This document shows positions 54,560-64,000 of a DNA stretch of 64,000 bases, one piece after another. The translations under genes and the position numbers were made by a program. Every line of letters begins with the position of its first letter. Positions within the stretch are counted from its first letter, which is position 1. A model generated the notes under the pieces. It had not been told where the DNA came from, made no database searches, and saw only the letters and a program-made list of their open reading frames with translations. Source of the stretch: Azolla caroliniana (lineage: Eukaryota > Polypodiophyta); the NCBI GenBank assembly GCA_043228905.1, contig JBHGNT010000037.1, positions 207,382-271,381 of the forward strand, read 5' to 3'.

Positions 54560-56367
54560 TAGAATTAAAAAATCGAGATTTTGAAACTCAGGTCGAGAGA
54601 CATGAGGAAATTAGCATGTTGGAGGAGGGAGTTGAGAAGAGCGAGTGAGTAAATTAAAATGGTCATACCTGGCTCGTGTGATATCGGATTTCTGTGTTCA
54701 AACATGCGAATTGAAACTAAGAACGCTAGCTATGATATAGAATTAAAAAATCGAGATTTTGAAACTCAGGTCGAGAGACATGAGGAAATTAGCATATTTG
54801 AGGAGGGAGTTCAGGAGAGCCAGTGAGTAAATTAAAATGGTCATACCTAGCTCGTGTGATATCGGATTTCTGTGTTCAAACATGCAAATCGAAACTAACA
54901 AGGCTAGCTATGATATAGACTTAAAAAATCGTGATTTTGAAACTCAGGTCGAGAGACATGAGGAAATTAGCATGCTGGAGGAGGGAGTTGAGAAGAGCGA
55001 GGGAGTAAATTAAAATGGTCATACCTAGCTCGTGTGATATCGGATTTCTGTGTTCAAACATGCGAATTGAAACTAAGAACGCTAGGTATGATATAGAATT
55101 AAAAAATCGAGATTTTGAAACTCAGATCGAGAGACATGCGGAAATTAGCATATTTGAGGAGGGAGTTGAGAAGAGCGAGTGAGTAAATTAAAATGGTCAT
55201 ACCTGGCTCGTGTGATATCGGATTTCTGTGTTCAAACATGCGAATCGAAGCTAACAAGGCTAGCTATGATATAGAATTAAAAAATCGTGATTTTGAAACT
55301 CAGGTCGAGAGACATGAGGAAATTAACATATTTGAGGAGGGAGTTGAGAAGAGCGAGTGAGTAAATTAAAATGGTCATACCTGGCTCGTGTGATATTGGA
55401 TTTCTGTGTTCAAACATGCGAATCGAAGTTAACAAGGCTAGCTATGATATAGAATTAAAAAATCAAGATTTTGAAACTGACGTCGAAAGACATGAGGAAA
55501 TTAGCATATTTGAAGAGGGAGTTGAGAAGAGCGAGTGAGTAAATTAAAATGGTCATACCTGGCTCGTGTGATATCGGATTTCTGTGTTCAAACATGCGAA
55601 TTGAAACTAACAAGGCTAGCTATGATATAGAATTAAAAAATCGTGATTTTGAAACTCAGGTCGAGAGATATGAGGAAATTAGCATATTTGAGGAGGGAGT
55701 TGAGAAGAGCCAGTGAGTAAATTAAAATGGTCATACCTGGCTCGTGTGATATCGGATTTCTGTGTTCAAACATGTAAATCGAAGCTAACAAGGCTAGCTA
55801 TGATATAGAATTAAAAAATCGAGATTTTGAAACTCAGGTCGAGAGACATGAAGAAATTAGCATATTTGAGGAGGGAGTTGAGAAGAGCGTGTGAGTAAAT
55901 TAAAATGGTCATACCTGGCTCGTGTGATATCGGATTTCTGTGTTCAAACATGCGAATCGAAACTAACAAGGCTAGCTATGATATAGAATTAAAAAATCGA
56001 GATTTTGAAACTCAGGTCGAGAGACATGAGGAAATTAGCATGCTGGAGGAGGGAGTTGAGAAGAGTCAGTGAGTAAATTAAAATGGTCATACCTGGCTCG
56101 TGTGATATCGGATTTCTGTGTTCAAACATGCAAATCGAAGCTAACAAGGCTAGCTATGATATAGAATTAAAAAATCGAGATTTTGAAACTCAGGTCGAGA
56201 GACATGAGGAAATTAGCATATTTGAGGAGGGAGTTGAGAAGAGCCCGTGAGTAAATTAAAATGGTCATACCTGGCTCGTGTGATATCGGATTTCTGTGTT
56301 CAAACATGCAAATCGAAGCTCACAAGGCTAGCTATGATATAGACTTAAAAAATCGTGATTTCGAAAC
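54560..56367 (+). repeat. Fourth partial copy of the 23-monomer unit start
   Basis: The segment matches 51178-52985 at an offset of 3382 bp (19 monomers). It includes GAATTGAAACTAAGAACG at 54708, TTCAGGAGAG, GAGCGAGGGAG, the GATCGAGAGACATGCGG monomer at 55125 and GAAGCTCACAAGG near 56316. It ends where CTCAGGTCGAG replaces CTGACGTCGAA after GATTTCGAAA. Confidence 0.82.
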
Positions 56368-57545
56368 TCAGGTCGAGAGACATGAGGAAATTAGCATGCT
56401 GGAGGAGGGAGTTGAGAAGAGCGAGTGAGTAAATTAAAATGGTCATACCTGGCTCGTGTGATATCGGATTTCTGTGTTCAAACATGCGAATCGAAACTAA
56501 CAAGGCTAGCTATGATATAGAAATAAAAAATCGTGATTTTGAAACTCAGGTCGAGAGACATGAGGAAATTAGCATATTTGAGGAGGGAGTTGAGAAGAGC
56601 CAGTGAGTAAATTAAAATGGTCATACCTGGCTCGTGTGATATCGGATTTCAGTGTTCAAACATGCAAATCGAAGCTAACAAGGCTAGCTATGATATAGAA
56701 TTAAAATATCGAGATTTTGAAACTCAGGTCGAGAGACATGAGGAAATTAGCATATTTGAGGAGGGAGTTGAGAAGAGCGAGTGAGTAAATTAAAATGGTC
56801 ATACCTGGCTCGTGTGATATCGGATTTCTGTGTTCAAACATGCGAATCGAAACTAACAAGGCTAGCTATGATATAGAATTAAAAAATCGAGATTTTGAAA
56901 CTCAGGTCGAGAGACATGAAGAAATTAGCATATTTGAGGAGGGAGTTGAGAAGAGCGAGTGAGTAAATTAAAATGGTCATACCTGGCTCGTGTGATATCG
57001 GATTTCTGTGTTCAAACATGCGAATCGAAACTAACAAGGCTAGCTATGAAATAGAATTAAAAAATCGAGATTTTGAAACTCAGGTCGAGAGACATGTAGA
57101 AATTAGCATATTTGAGGAGGGAGTTGAGAAGAGCGAGTGAGTAAATTAAAATGGTCATACCTGGCTCGTGTGATATCGGATTTCTCTGTTCAAACATGCG
57201 AATCGAAACTAACAAGGCTAGCTATGATATAGAATTAAAATATCGAGATTTTGAAACTCAGGTCGAGAGACATGAAGAAATTAGCATATTTGAGGAGGGA
57301 GTTGAGAAGAGCGTGTGAGTAAATTAAAATGGTCATACCTGGCTCGTGTGATATCGGATTTCTGTGTTCAAACATGCGAATCGAAACTAACAAGGCTAGC
57401 TATGATATAGAATTAAAAAATCGAGATTTTGAAACTCAGGTCAAGAGACATGAGGAAATTAGCATATTTGAGGAGGGAGTTGAGAAGAGCCAGTGAGTAA
57501 ATTAAAATGGTCATACCTGGCTCGTGTGATATCGGATTTCTGTGT

Positions 57546-57649
57546 TCAAACATGCGAATCGAAGCTAACAAGGCTAGCTATGATATAGAATTAAAAAATC
57601 GAGATTTTGAAACTCAGGTCGAGAGACATGAAGAAATTAGCATATTTGA
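57546..57649 (+). repeat. Imperfect inverted repeat inside the monomer (m19-32 and m109-122)
   Basis: The left arm TCAAACATGCGAAT (57546-57559) matches the reverse complement of the right arm ATTAGCATATTTGA (57636-57649) at 12 of 14 positions, with 76 bases between them. In monomers carrying CATGTTTGAG, such as the one near 2920-2935, the match rises to 13 of 14. In monomers with CATGCTGG or CATGTTGG in the right arm the pairing is weaker. The arms could form a hairpin in a satellite transcript or single-stranded DNA. There is no evidence that they do so. Confidence 0.45.
57595..57608 (+). other. Dyad AAAATC-NN-GATTTT (m68-81), shown in the reference monomer
   Basis: Two 6-bp complementary arms flank a 2-bp centre. 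The same arms recur in most monomers while the centre varies between GA, GT and AA, for example around 543-590, 1092-1110 and 2870-2890. A minority alter an arm: AATATC in the left arm or GATTTC in the right. The dyad could be a protein-binding site or a small cruciform, but no binding protein can be named from the sequence. Confidence 0.6.
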
Positions 57650-57667
57650 GGAGGGAGTTGAGAAGAG
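57648..57667 (+). other. Purine-rich tract m121-140
   Basis: Twenty bases contain no C, and only a central TT interrupts the purines. The tract is the main source of the G over C excess on this strand. It is well kept across the array, apart from the right-hand box changing between GAGCCAG, GCGAGTG, GCGTGTG and GTGCGTC just after it. Confidence 0.6.
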
Positions 57668-60600
57668 CCAGTGAGTAAATTAAAATGGTCATACCTGGCT
57701 CGTGTGATATCGGATTTCTGTGTTCAAACATGCAAATCGAAACTAACAAGGCTAGCTATGATATAGAATTAAAAAATCGAGATTTTGAAACTCAGGTCGA
57801 GAGATATGAGGAAATTAGCATATTTGAGGAGGGAGTTGAGAAGAGCCAGTGAGTAAATTAAAATGGTCATACCTGGCTCGTGTGATATCGGATTTCTGTG
57901 TTCAAACATGTAAATCGAAGCTAACAAGGCTAGCTATGATATAGAATTAAAAAATCGAGATTTTGAAACTCAGGTCGAGAGACATGAAGAAATTAGCATA
58001 TTTGAGGAGGGAGTTGAGAAGAGCGTGTGAGTAAATTAAAATGGTCATACCTGGCTCGTGTGATATCGGATTTCTGTGTTCAAACATGCGAATCGAAACT
58101 AACAAGGCTAGCTATGATATAGAATTAAAAAATCGAGATTTTGAAACTCAGGTCCAGAGACATGAGGAAATTAGCATATTTGAGGAGGGAGTTGAGAAGA
58201 GCCAGTGAGTAAATTAAAATGGTCATACCTGGCTCGTGTGATATCGGATTTCTGTGTTCAAACATGCGAATCGAAGCTAACAAGGCTAGCTATGATATAG
58301 AATTAAAAAATCGAGATTTTGAAACTCAGGTCGAGAGACATGAAGAAATTAGCATATTTGAGGAGGGAGTTGAGAAGAGCTAGTGAGTAAATTAAAATGG
58401 TCATACCTGGCTCGTGTGATATCGGATTTCTGTGTTCAAACATGTAAATCGAAGCTAACAAGGCTAGCTATGATATAGAATTAAAAAATCGAGATTTTGA
58501 AACTCAGGTCGAGAGACATGAAGAAATTAGCATATTTGAGGAGGGAGTTGAGAAGAGCGTGTGAGTAAATTAAAATGGTCATACCTGGCTCGTGTGATAT
58601 CGGATTTCTGTGTTCAAACATGCGAATCGAAACTAACAAGGCTAGCTATGATATAGAATTAAAAAATCGAGATTTTGAAACTCAGGTCGAGAGACATGAG
58701 GAAATTAGCATGCTGGAGGAGGGAGTTGAGAAGAGTCAGTGAGTAAATTAAAATGGTCATACCTGGCTCGTGTGATATCGGATTTCTGTGTTCAAACATG
58801 CAAATCGAAGCTAACAAGGCTAGCTATGATATAGAATTAAAAAATCGAGATTTTGAAACTCAGGTCGAGAGACATGAGGAAATTAGCATATTTGAGGAGG
58901 GAGTTGAGAAGAGCCGGTGAGTAAATTAAAATGGTCATACCTGGCTCGTGTGATATCGGATTTCTGTGTTCAAACATGCAAATCGAAGCTAACAAGGCTA
59001 GCTATGATATAGAATTAAAAAATCGAGATTTTGAAACTCAGGTCGAGAGACATGAGGAAATTAGCATATTTGAGGAGGGAGTTGAGAAGAGCCCGTGAGT
59101 AAATTAAAATGGTCATACCTGGCTCGTGTGATATCGGATTTCTGTGTTGAAACATGCAAATCGAAGCTCACAAGGCTAGCTATGATATAGACTTAAAAAA
59201 TCGTGATTTTGAAACTCAGGTCGAGAGACATGAGGAAATTAGCATATTTGAGGAGGGAGTTGAGAAGAGCCAGTGAGTAAATTAAAATGGTCATACCTGG
59301 CTCGTGTGATATCGGATTTCTGTGTTCAAACATGCGAATCGAAACTAACAAGGCTAGCTATGATATAGAATTAAAAAATCGAGATTTTGAAACTCAGGTC
59401 GAGAGACATGAAGAAATTAGCATATTTGAGGAGGGAGTTGAGAAGAGCGTGTGAGTAAATTAAAATGGTCATACCTGGCTCGTGTGATATCGGATTTCTG
59501 TGTTCAAACATGCGAATCGAAACTAACAAGGCTAGCTATGATATAGACTTAAAAAATCGTGATTTCGAAACTGACGTCGAAAGACATGAGGAAATTAGCA
59601 TGCTGGAGGAGGGAGTTGAGAAGAGCGAGTGAGTAAATTAAAATGGTCATACCTGGCTCGTGTGATATCGGATTTCTGTGTTCAAACATGCGAATCGAAA
59701 CTAACAAGGCTAGCTATGATATAGAATTAAAAAATCGTGATTTTGAAACTCAGGTCGAGAGACATGAGGAAATTAGCATATTTGAGGAGGGAGTTGAGAA
59801 GAGCCCGTGAGTAAATTAAAATGGTCATACCTGGCTCGTGTGATATCGGATTTCAGTGTTCAAACATGCAAATCGAAGCTAACAAGGCTAGCTATGATAT
59901 AGAATTAAAAAATCGAGATTTTGAAACTCAGGTCAAGAGACATGAGGAAATTAGCATATTTGAGGAGGGAGTTGAGAAGAGCCAGTGAGTAAATTAAAAT
60001 GGTCATACCTGGCTCGTGTGATATCGGATTTCTGTGTTCAAACATGCGAATCGAAGCTAACAAGGCTAGCTATGATATAGAATTAAAAAATCGAGATTTT
60101 GAAACTCAGGTCGAGAGACATGAGGAAATTAGCATATTTGAGGAGGGAGTTGAGAAGAGCGTGTGAGTAAATTAAAATGGTCATACCTGGCTCGTGTGAT
60201 ATCGGATTTCTGTGTTCAAACATGCGAATCGAAACTAACAAGGCTAGCTATGATATAGACTTAAAAAATCGTGATTTCGAAACTGACGTCGAGAGACATG
60301 AGGAAATTAGCATGCTGGAGGAGGGAGTTGAGAAGAGCGACTGAGTAAATTAAAATGGTCATACCTGGCTCGTGTGATATCGGATTTCTGTGTTCAAACA
60401 TGCGAATCGAAACTAACAAGGCTAGCTATGATATAGAATTAAAAAATAGTGATTTTGAAACTCAGGTCGAGAGACATGAGGAAATTAGCATATTTGAGGA
60501 GGGAGTTGAGAAGAGCGAGTGAGTAAATTAAAATGGTCATACCTGGCTCGTGTGATATCGGATTTCTGTGTTCAAACATGCGAATCGAAGCTAACAAGGC

Positions 60601-60683
60601 TAGCTATGATATAGAATTAAAAAATCGAGATTTTGAAACTCAGGTCGAGAGACATGAAGAAATTAGCATATTTGAGGAGGGAG

Positions 60684-62409
60684 TTGAGAAGAGCCAGTGA
60701 GTAAATTAAAATGGTCATACCTGGCTCGTGTGATATCGGATTTCTGTGTTCAAACATGCGAATCGAAGCTAACAAGGCTAGCTATGATATAGAATTAAAA
60801 AATCGAGATTTTGAAACTCAGGTCGAGAGACATGAAGAAATTAGCATATTTGAGGAGGGAGTTGAGAAGAGCCAGTGAGTAAATTAAAATGGTCATACCT
60901 GGCTCGTGTGATATCGGATTTCTGTGTTCAAACATGCAAATCGAAACTAACAAGGCTAGCTATGATATAGAATTAAAAAATCGAGATTTTGAAACTCAGG
61001 TCGAGAGATATGAGGAAATTAGCATATTTGAGGAGGGAGTTGAGAAGAGCCAGTGAGTAAATTAAAATGGTCATACCTGGCTCGTGTGATATCGGATTTC
61101 TGTGTTCAAACATGTAAATCGAAGCTAACAAGGCTAGCTATGATATAGAATTAAAAAATCGAGATTTTGAAACTCAGGTCGAGAGACATGAAGAAATTAG
61201 CATATTTGAGGAGGGAGTTGAGAAGAGCGTGTGAGTAAATTAAAATGGTCATACCTGGCTCGTGTGATATCGGATTTCTGTGTTCAAACATGCGAATCGA
61301 AACTAACAAGGCTAGCTATGATATAGAATTAAAAAATCGAGATTTTGAAACTCAGGTCAAGAGACATGAGGAAATTAGCATATTTGAGGAGGGAGTTGAG
61401 AAGAGCCAGTGAGTAAATTAAAATGGTCATACCTGGCTCGTGTGATATCGGATTTCTGTGTTCAAACATGCGAATCGAAGCTAACAAGGCTAGCTATGAT
61501 ATAGAATTAAAAAATCGAGATTTTGAAACTCAGGTCGAGAGACATGAAGAAATTAGCATATTTGAGGAGGGAGTTGAGAAGAGCTAGTGAGTAAATTAAA
61601 ATGGTCATACCTGGCTCGTGTGATATCGGATTTCTGTGTTCAAACATGTAAATCGAAGCTAACAAGGCTAGCTATGATATAGAATTAAAAAATCGAGATT
61701 TTGAAACTCAGGTCGAGAGACATGAAGAAATTAGCATATTTGAGGAGGGAGTTGAGAAGAGCGTGTGAGTAAATTAAAATGGTCATACCTGGCTCGTGTG
61801 ATATCGGATTTCTGTGTTCAAACATGCGAATCGAAACTAACAAGGCTAGCTATGATATAGAATTAAAAAATCGAGATTTTGAAACTCAGGTCGAGAGACA
61901 TGAGGAAATTAGCATGCTGGAGGAGGGAGTTGAGAAGAGTCAGTGAGTAAATTAAAATGGTCATACCTGGCTCGTGTGATATCGGATTTCTGTGTTCAAA
62001 CATGCAAATCGAAGCTAACAAGGCTAGCTATGATATAGAATTAAAAAATCGAGATTTTGAAACTCAGGTCGAGAGACATGAGGAAATTAGCATATTTGAG
62101 GAGGGAGTTGAGAAGAGCCGGTGAGTAAATTAAAATGGTCATACCTGGCTCGTGTGATATCGGATTTCTGTGTTCAAACATGCAAATCGAAGCTAACAAG
62201 GCTAGCTATGATATAGAATTAAAAAATCGAGATTTTGAAACTCAGGTCGAGAGACATGAGGAAATTAGCATATTTGAGGAGGGAGTTGAGAAGAGCCCGT
62301 GAGTAAATTAAAATGGTCATACCTGGCTCGTGTGATATCGGATTTCTGTGTTCAAACATGCAAATCGAAGCTCACAAGGCTAGCTATGATATAGACTTAA
62401 AAAATCGTG
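60684..62409 (+). repeat. 18-monomer period, second copy
   Basis: Partner of 57480-59205. Successive marks are CATGCAAATCGAAAC, CATGTAAATCG, GAGCTAGTG, CATGTAAATCG again, GAGTCAGTG, GAGCCGGTG, GAGCCCGTG and GAAGCTCACAAGG. Agreement ends where GATTTCGAAACTGACG follows GACTTAAAAAATCGT. Confidence 0.82.
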
Positions 62410-64000
62410 ATTTCGAAACTGACGTCGAAAGACATGAGGAAATTAGCATGCTGGAGGAGGGAGTTGAGAAGAGCGAGTGAGTAAATTAAAATGGTCATAC
62501 CTGGCTCGTGTGATATCGGATTTCTGTGTTCAAACATGCGAATCGAAGCTAACAAGGCTAGCTATGATATAGAATTAAAAAATCGTGATTTTGAAACTCA
62601 GGTCGAGAGACATGAGGAAATTAGCATATTTGAGGAGGGAGTTGAGAAGAGCCATTGAGTAAATTAAAATGGTCATACCTGGCTCGTGTGATATCGGATT
62701 TCTGTGTTCAAACATGTAAATCGAAGCTAACAAGGCTAGCTATGATATAGAATTAAAAAATCGAGATTTTGAAACTCAGGTCGAGAGACATGAAGAAATT
62801 AGCATATTTGAGGAGGGAGTTGAGAAGAGCGTGTGAGTAAATTAAAATGGTCATACCTGGCTCGTGTGATATCGGATTTCTGTGTTCAAACATGCGAATC
62901 GAAACTAACAAGGCTAGCTATGATATAGAATTAAAAAATCGAGATTTTGAAACTCAGGTCAAGAGACATGAGGAAATTAGCATATTTGAGGAGGGAGTTG
63001 AGAAGAGCCAGTGAGTAAATTAAAATGGTCATACCTGGCTCGTGTGATATCGGATTTCTGTGTTCAAACATGCGAATCGAAGCTAACAAGGCTAGCTATG
63101 ATATAGAATTAAAAAATCGAGATTTTGAAACTCAGGTCGAGAGACATGAAGAAATTAGCATATTTGAGGAGGGAGTTGAGAAGAGCGTGTGAGTAAATTA
63201 AAATGGTCATACCTGGCTCGTGTGATATCGGATTTCTGTGTTCAAACATGCGAATCGAAACTAACAAGGCTAGCTATGATATAGACTTAAAAAATCGTGA
63301 TTTCGAAACTGACGTCGAAAGACATGAGGAAATTAGCATGCTGGAGGAGGGAGTTGAGAAGAGCGAGTGAGTAAATTAAAATGGTCATACCTGGCTCGTG
63401 TGATATCGGATTTCTGTGTTCAAACATGCGAATCGAAACTAACAAGGCTAGCTATGATATAGAATTAAAAAATCGAGATTTTGAAACTCAGGTCGAGAGA
63501 CATGAAGAAATTAGCATATTTGAGGAGGGAGTTGAGAAGAGCGAGTGAGTAAATTAAAATGGTCATACCTGGCTCGTGTGATATCGGATTTCTGTGTTCA
63601 AACATGCGAATCGAAACTAACAAGGCTAGCTATGAAATAGAATTAAAAAATCGAGATTTTGAAACTCAGGTCGAGAGACATGAAGAAATTAGCATATTTG
63701 AGGAGGGAGTTGAGAAGAGCGAGTGAGTAAATTAAAATGGTCATACCTGGCTCGTGTGATATCGGATTTCTCTGTTCAAACATGCGAATCGAAACTAACA
63801 AGGCTAGCTATGATATAGAATTAAAAAATCGAGATTTTGAAACTCAGGTCGAGAGACATGAGGAAATTAGCATATTTGAGGAGGGAGTTGAGAAGAGCCC
63901 GTGAGTAAATTAAAATGGTCATACCTGGCTCGTGTGATATCGGATTTCTGTGTTCAAACATGCAAATCGAAGCTCACAAGGCTAGCTATGATATAGACTT

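Larger units (their letters stand above)
57589..57685 (+). repeat. Paired AATTAAAA blocks exactly half a monomer apart
   Basis: AATTAAAA lies at 57589-57596 (m62-69) and again at 57678-57685 (m151-158), 89 bp apart, exactly half of 178. An AT block therefore recurs every 89 bp along the array, except in monomers where the first block reads ACTTAAAA. Aligning the two half-monomers gives no convincing similarity outside this block (12 of 20 matches in this segment, 3 to 5 of 20 in the segments upstream), so an ancestral 89-bp repeat is not supported. Confidence 0.5.
57528..57705 (+). repeat. Reference monomer (m1-m178) close to the array consensus
   Basis: This monomer differs from my consensus at one place, ATGAAGA instead of ATGAGGA near m101-107, and both forms are common. 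Landmarks: GATATC m1-6; TCAAACATGCGAAT m19-32; GCTAGC m46-51; CTATGATATAG m51-61; AATTAAAA m62-69; AAAATCGAGATTTT m68-81; CAGGTCGAG m88-96; ATTAGCATATTTGA m109-122; a purine run broken only by TT at m121-140; AATTAAAA again at m151-158; GGCTCGTGT at m170-178. Base counts for the consensus are A 63, T 46, G 46, C 23, so this strand is 61% purine and G outnumbers C two to one. There are six CpG dinucleotides, about the number expected from base composition. 178 is not a multiple of three, so every reading frame shifts at each monomer boundary. Confidence 0.95.
57480..59205 (+). repeat. 18-monomer period (3204 bp), first copy of the best-matching segment
   Basis: It matches 60684-62409. Differences seen are GGTCCAGAG near 58153 against GGTCAAGAG near 61357, and GTGTTGAAAC near 59147 against GTGTTCAAAC. 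A weaker match at the same period reaches back to about 56400, for example TTTCAGTGTTC at 56647 and 59851. Confidence 0.82.
1..64000 (+). repeat. 178-bp satellite DNA array, head-to-tail, filling the window
   Basis: About 360 monomers follow one another without any non-satellite base that I could find. GATATC at the start of each monomer gives the register: 137, 315, 493, 670, 848 and so on to 63936. Checking this anchor at the ends of long runs shows 352 of 358 intervals consistent with exactly 178 bp; equal and opposite indels inside a run cannot be excluded. All monomers have the same orientation. Both edges of the window fall inside monomers, so the array continues on both sides. Tandem arrays of nucleosome-sized monomers are typical of eukaryotic centromeric and pericentromeric heterochromatin. 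That location is inferred here, since no kinetochore-specific signal can be read from sequence. I do not recognise the family or the species. Confidence 0.98.
53731..64000 (+). repeat. More uniform satellite tail with 18-, 19- and 26-monomer periods
   Basis: About 58 monomers are dominated by a few types: CGAATCGAAAC or CGAATCGAAGC with CAGGTCGAG and CATATTTG, CATGTAAATCG monomers, and GACTTAAAAAATCG monomers with GACGTCGAAAG. Marks recur at 26 monomers (GAGCCGGTG at 54283 and 58911), 18 monomers (58911 and 62115) and 37 monomers (CTATGAAATAG at about 57045 and 63631). The final 580 bp, 63421-64000, match the neighbourhood of 56835-57410. Variation between adjacent monomers is visibly lower than at 6900-8500 or 19000-29000. 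Confidence 0.82.

Noticed and set aside
57528-57705. Ancestral 89-bp repeat duplicated to give the 178-bp monomer
   Set aside because: Only the AATTAAAA blocks match at a shift of 89. The other segments I compared agree at about chance level, so the half-period is local and does not show a duplication.
1-64000. CRISPR array
   Set aside because: Repeats are regularly spaced, but the whole 178-bp unit repeats with no unique spacers, so this is a satellite.
1-64000. Arabidopsis-type 178-bp centromere satellite
   Set aside because: The length agrees, but the sequence does not resemble the Arabidopsis centromere repeat as I know it. Monomer length alone is not evidence of relationship.
1-64000. 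Inverted monomers, telomeric repeats, microsatellites, rRNA or tRNA genes
   Set aside because: I looked for reversed GATATC landmarks such as CCGATATCACACG on the plus strand, TTAGGG-like runs, and conserved RNA gene motifs, and saw none.

Overview
The whole 64 kb window is one uninterrupted satellite DNA array. A monomer of 178 bp (about 39% G+C) repeats head-to-tail in one orientation about 360 times, from the first base to the last. I found no protein gene, rRNA, tRNA, transposon, CRISPR array, telomeric repeat or unique-sequence island. This points to a eukaryotic nuclear chromosome, in pericentromeric, centromeric or other constitutive heterochromatin. I do not recognise the monomer, so I name no species; a plant or an invertebrate would both fit.

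Monomer numbering (m1 to m178) starts at the near-universal GATATC. In order, the landmarks are GATATC (m1-6), an inverted-repeat arm (m19-32), GCTAGC (m46-51), CTATGATATAG (m51-61), an AT block with the dyad AAAATC-NN-GATTTT (m68-81), a class-diagnostic box (m88-95), the second inverted-repeat arm (m109-122), a purine tract (m121-140) and a second AATTAAAA (m151-158). Length is very stable. Between the first GATATC at 137 and the last at 63936 there are 358 intervals. All are 178 bp except five of 177 bp and one of 258 bp (a full monomer plus an 80-bp remnant).

Monomer variants are arranged in nested higher-order repeats (HORs). (1) 1-12046: three copies of a 24-monomer, 4271-bp unit; the second is expanded to 31 monomers and the third has lost 10. 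(2) 12047-18999: a mosaic with a 17-monomer and a 3-monomer duplication. (3) 19000-29100: an irregular region marked by ten copies of a private AAGGCCGAG variant and by the truncated monomer. (4) 29101-36690: 10-monomer (1780 bp) and 14-monomer (2492 bp) duplications. (5) 36691-42247: overlapping 8-, 12- and 20-monomer periods. (6) 42248-53730: a 23-monomer (4094 bp) tandem duplication, apparently identical where I compared it, plus a third partial copy and a 51-monomer (9078 bp) super-period. (7) 53731-64000: a more uniform tail with 19-, 26- and 18-monomer periods.

Nothing here acts as a gene pathway. The history is one of repeated unequal exchange in whole-monomer steps. The few open reading frames above 60 codons are chance products of single substitutions that remove a stop codon present in the normal monomer. 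Any role in chromatin, kinetochore assembly or satellite RNA is inference and cannot be shown from this sequence.
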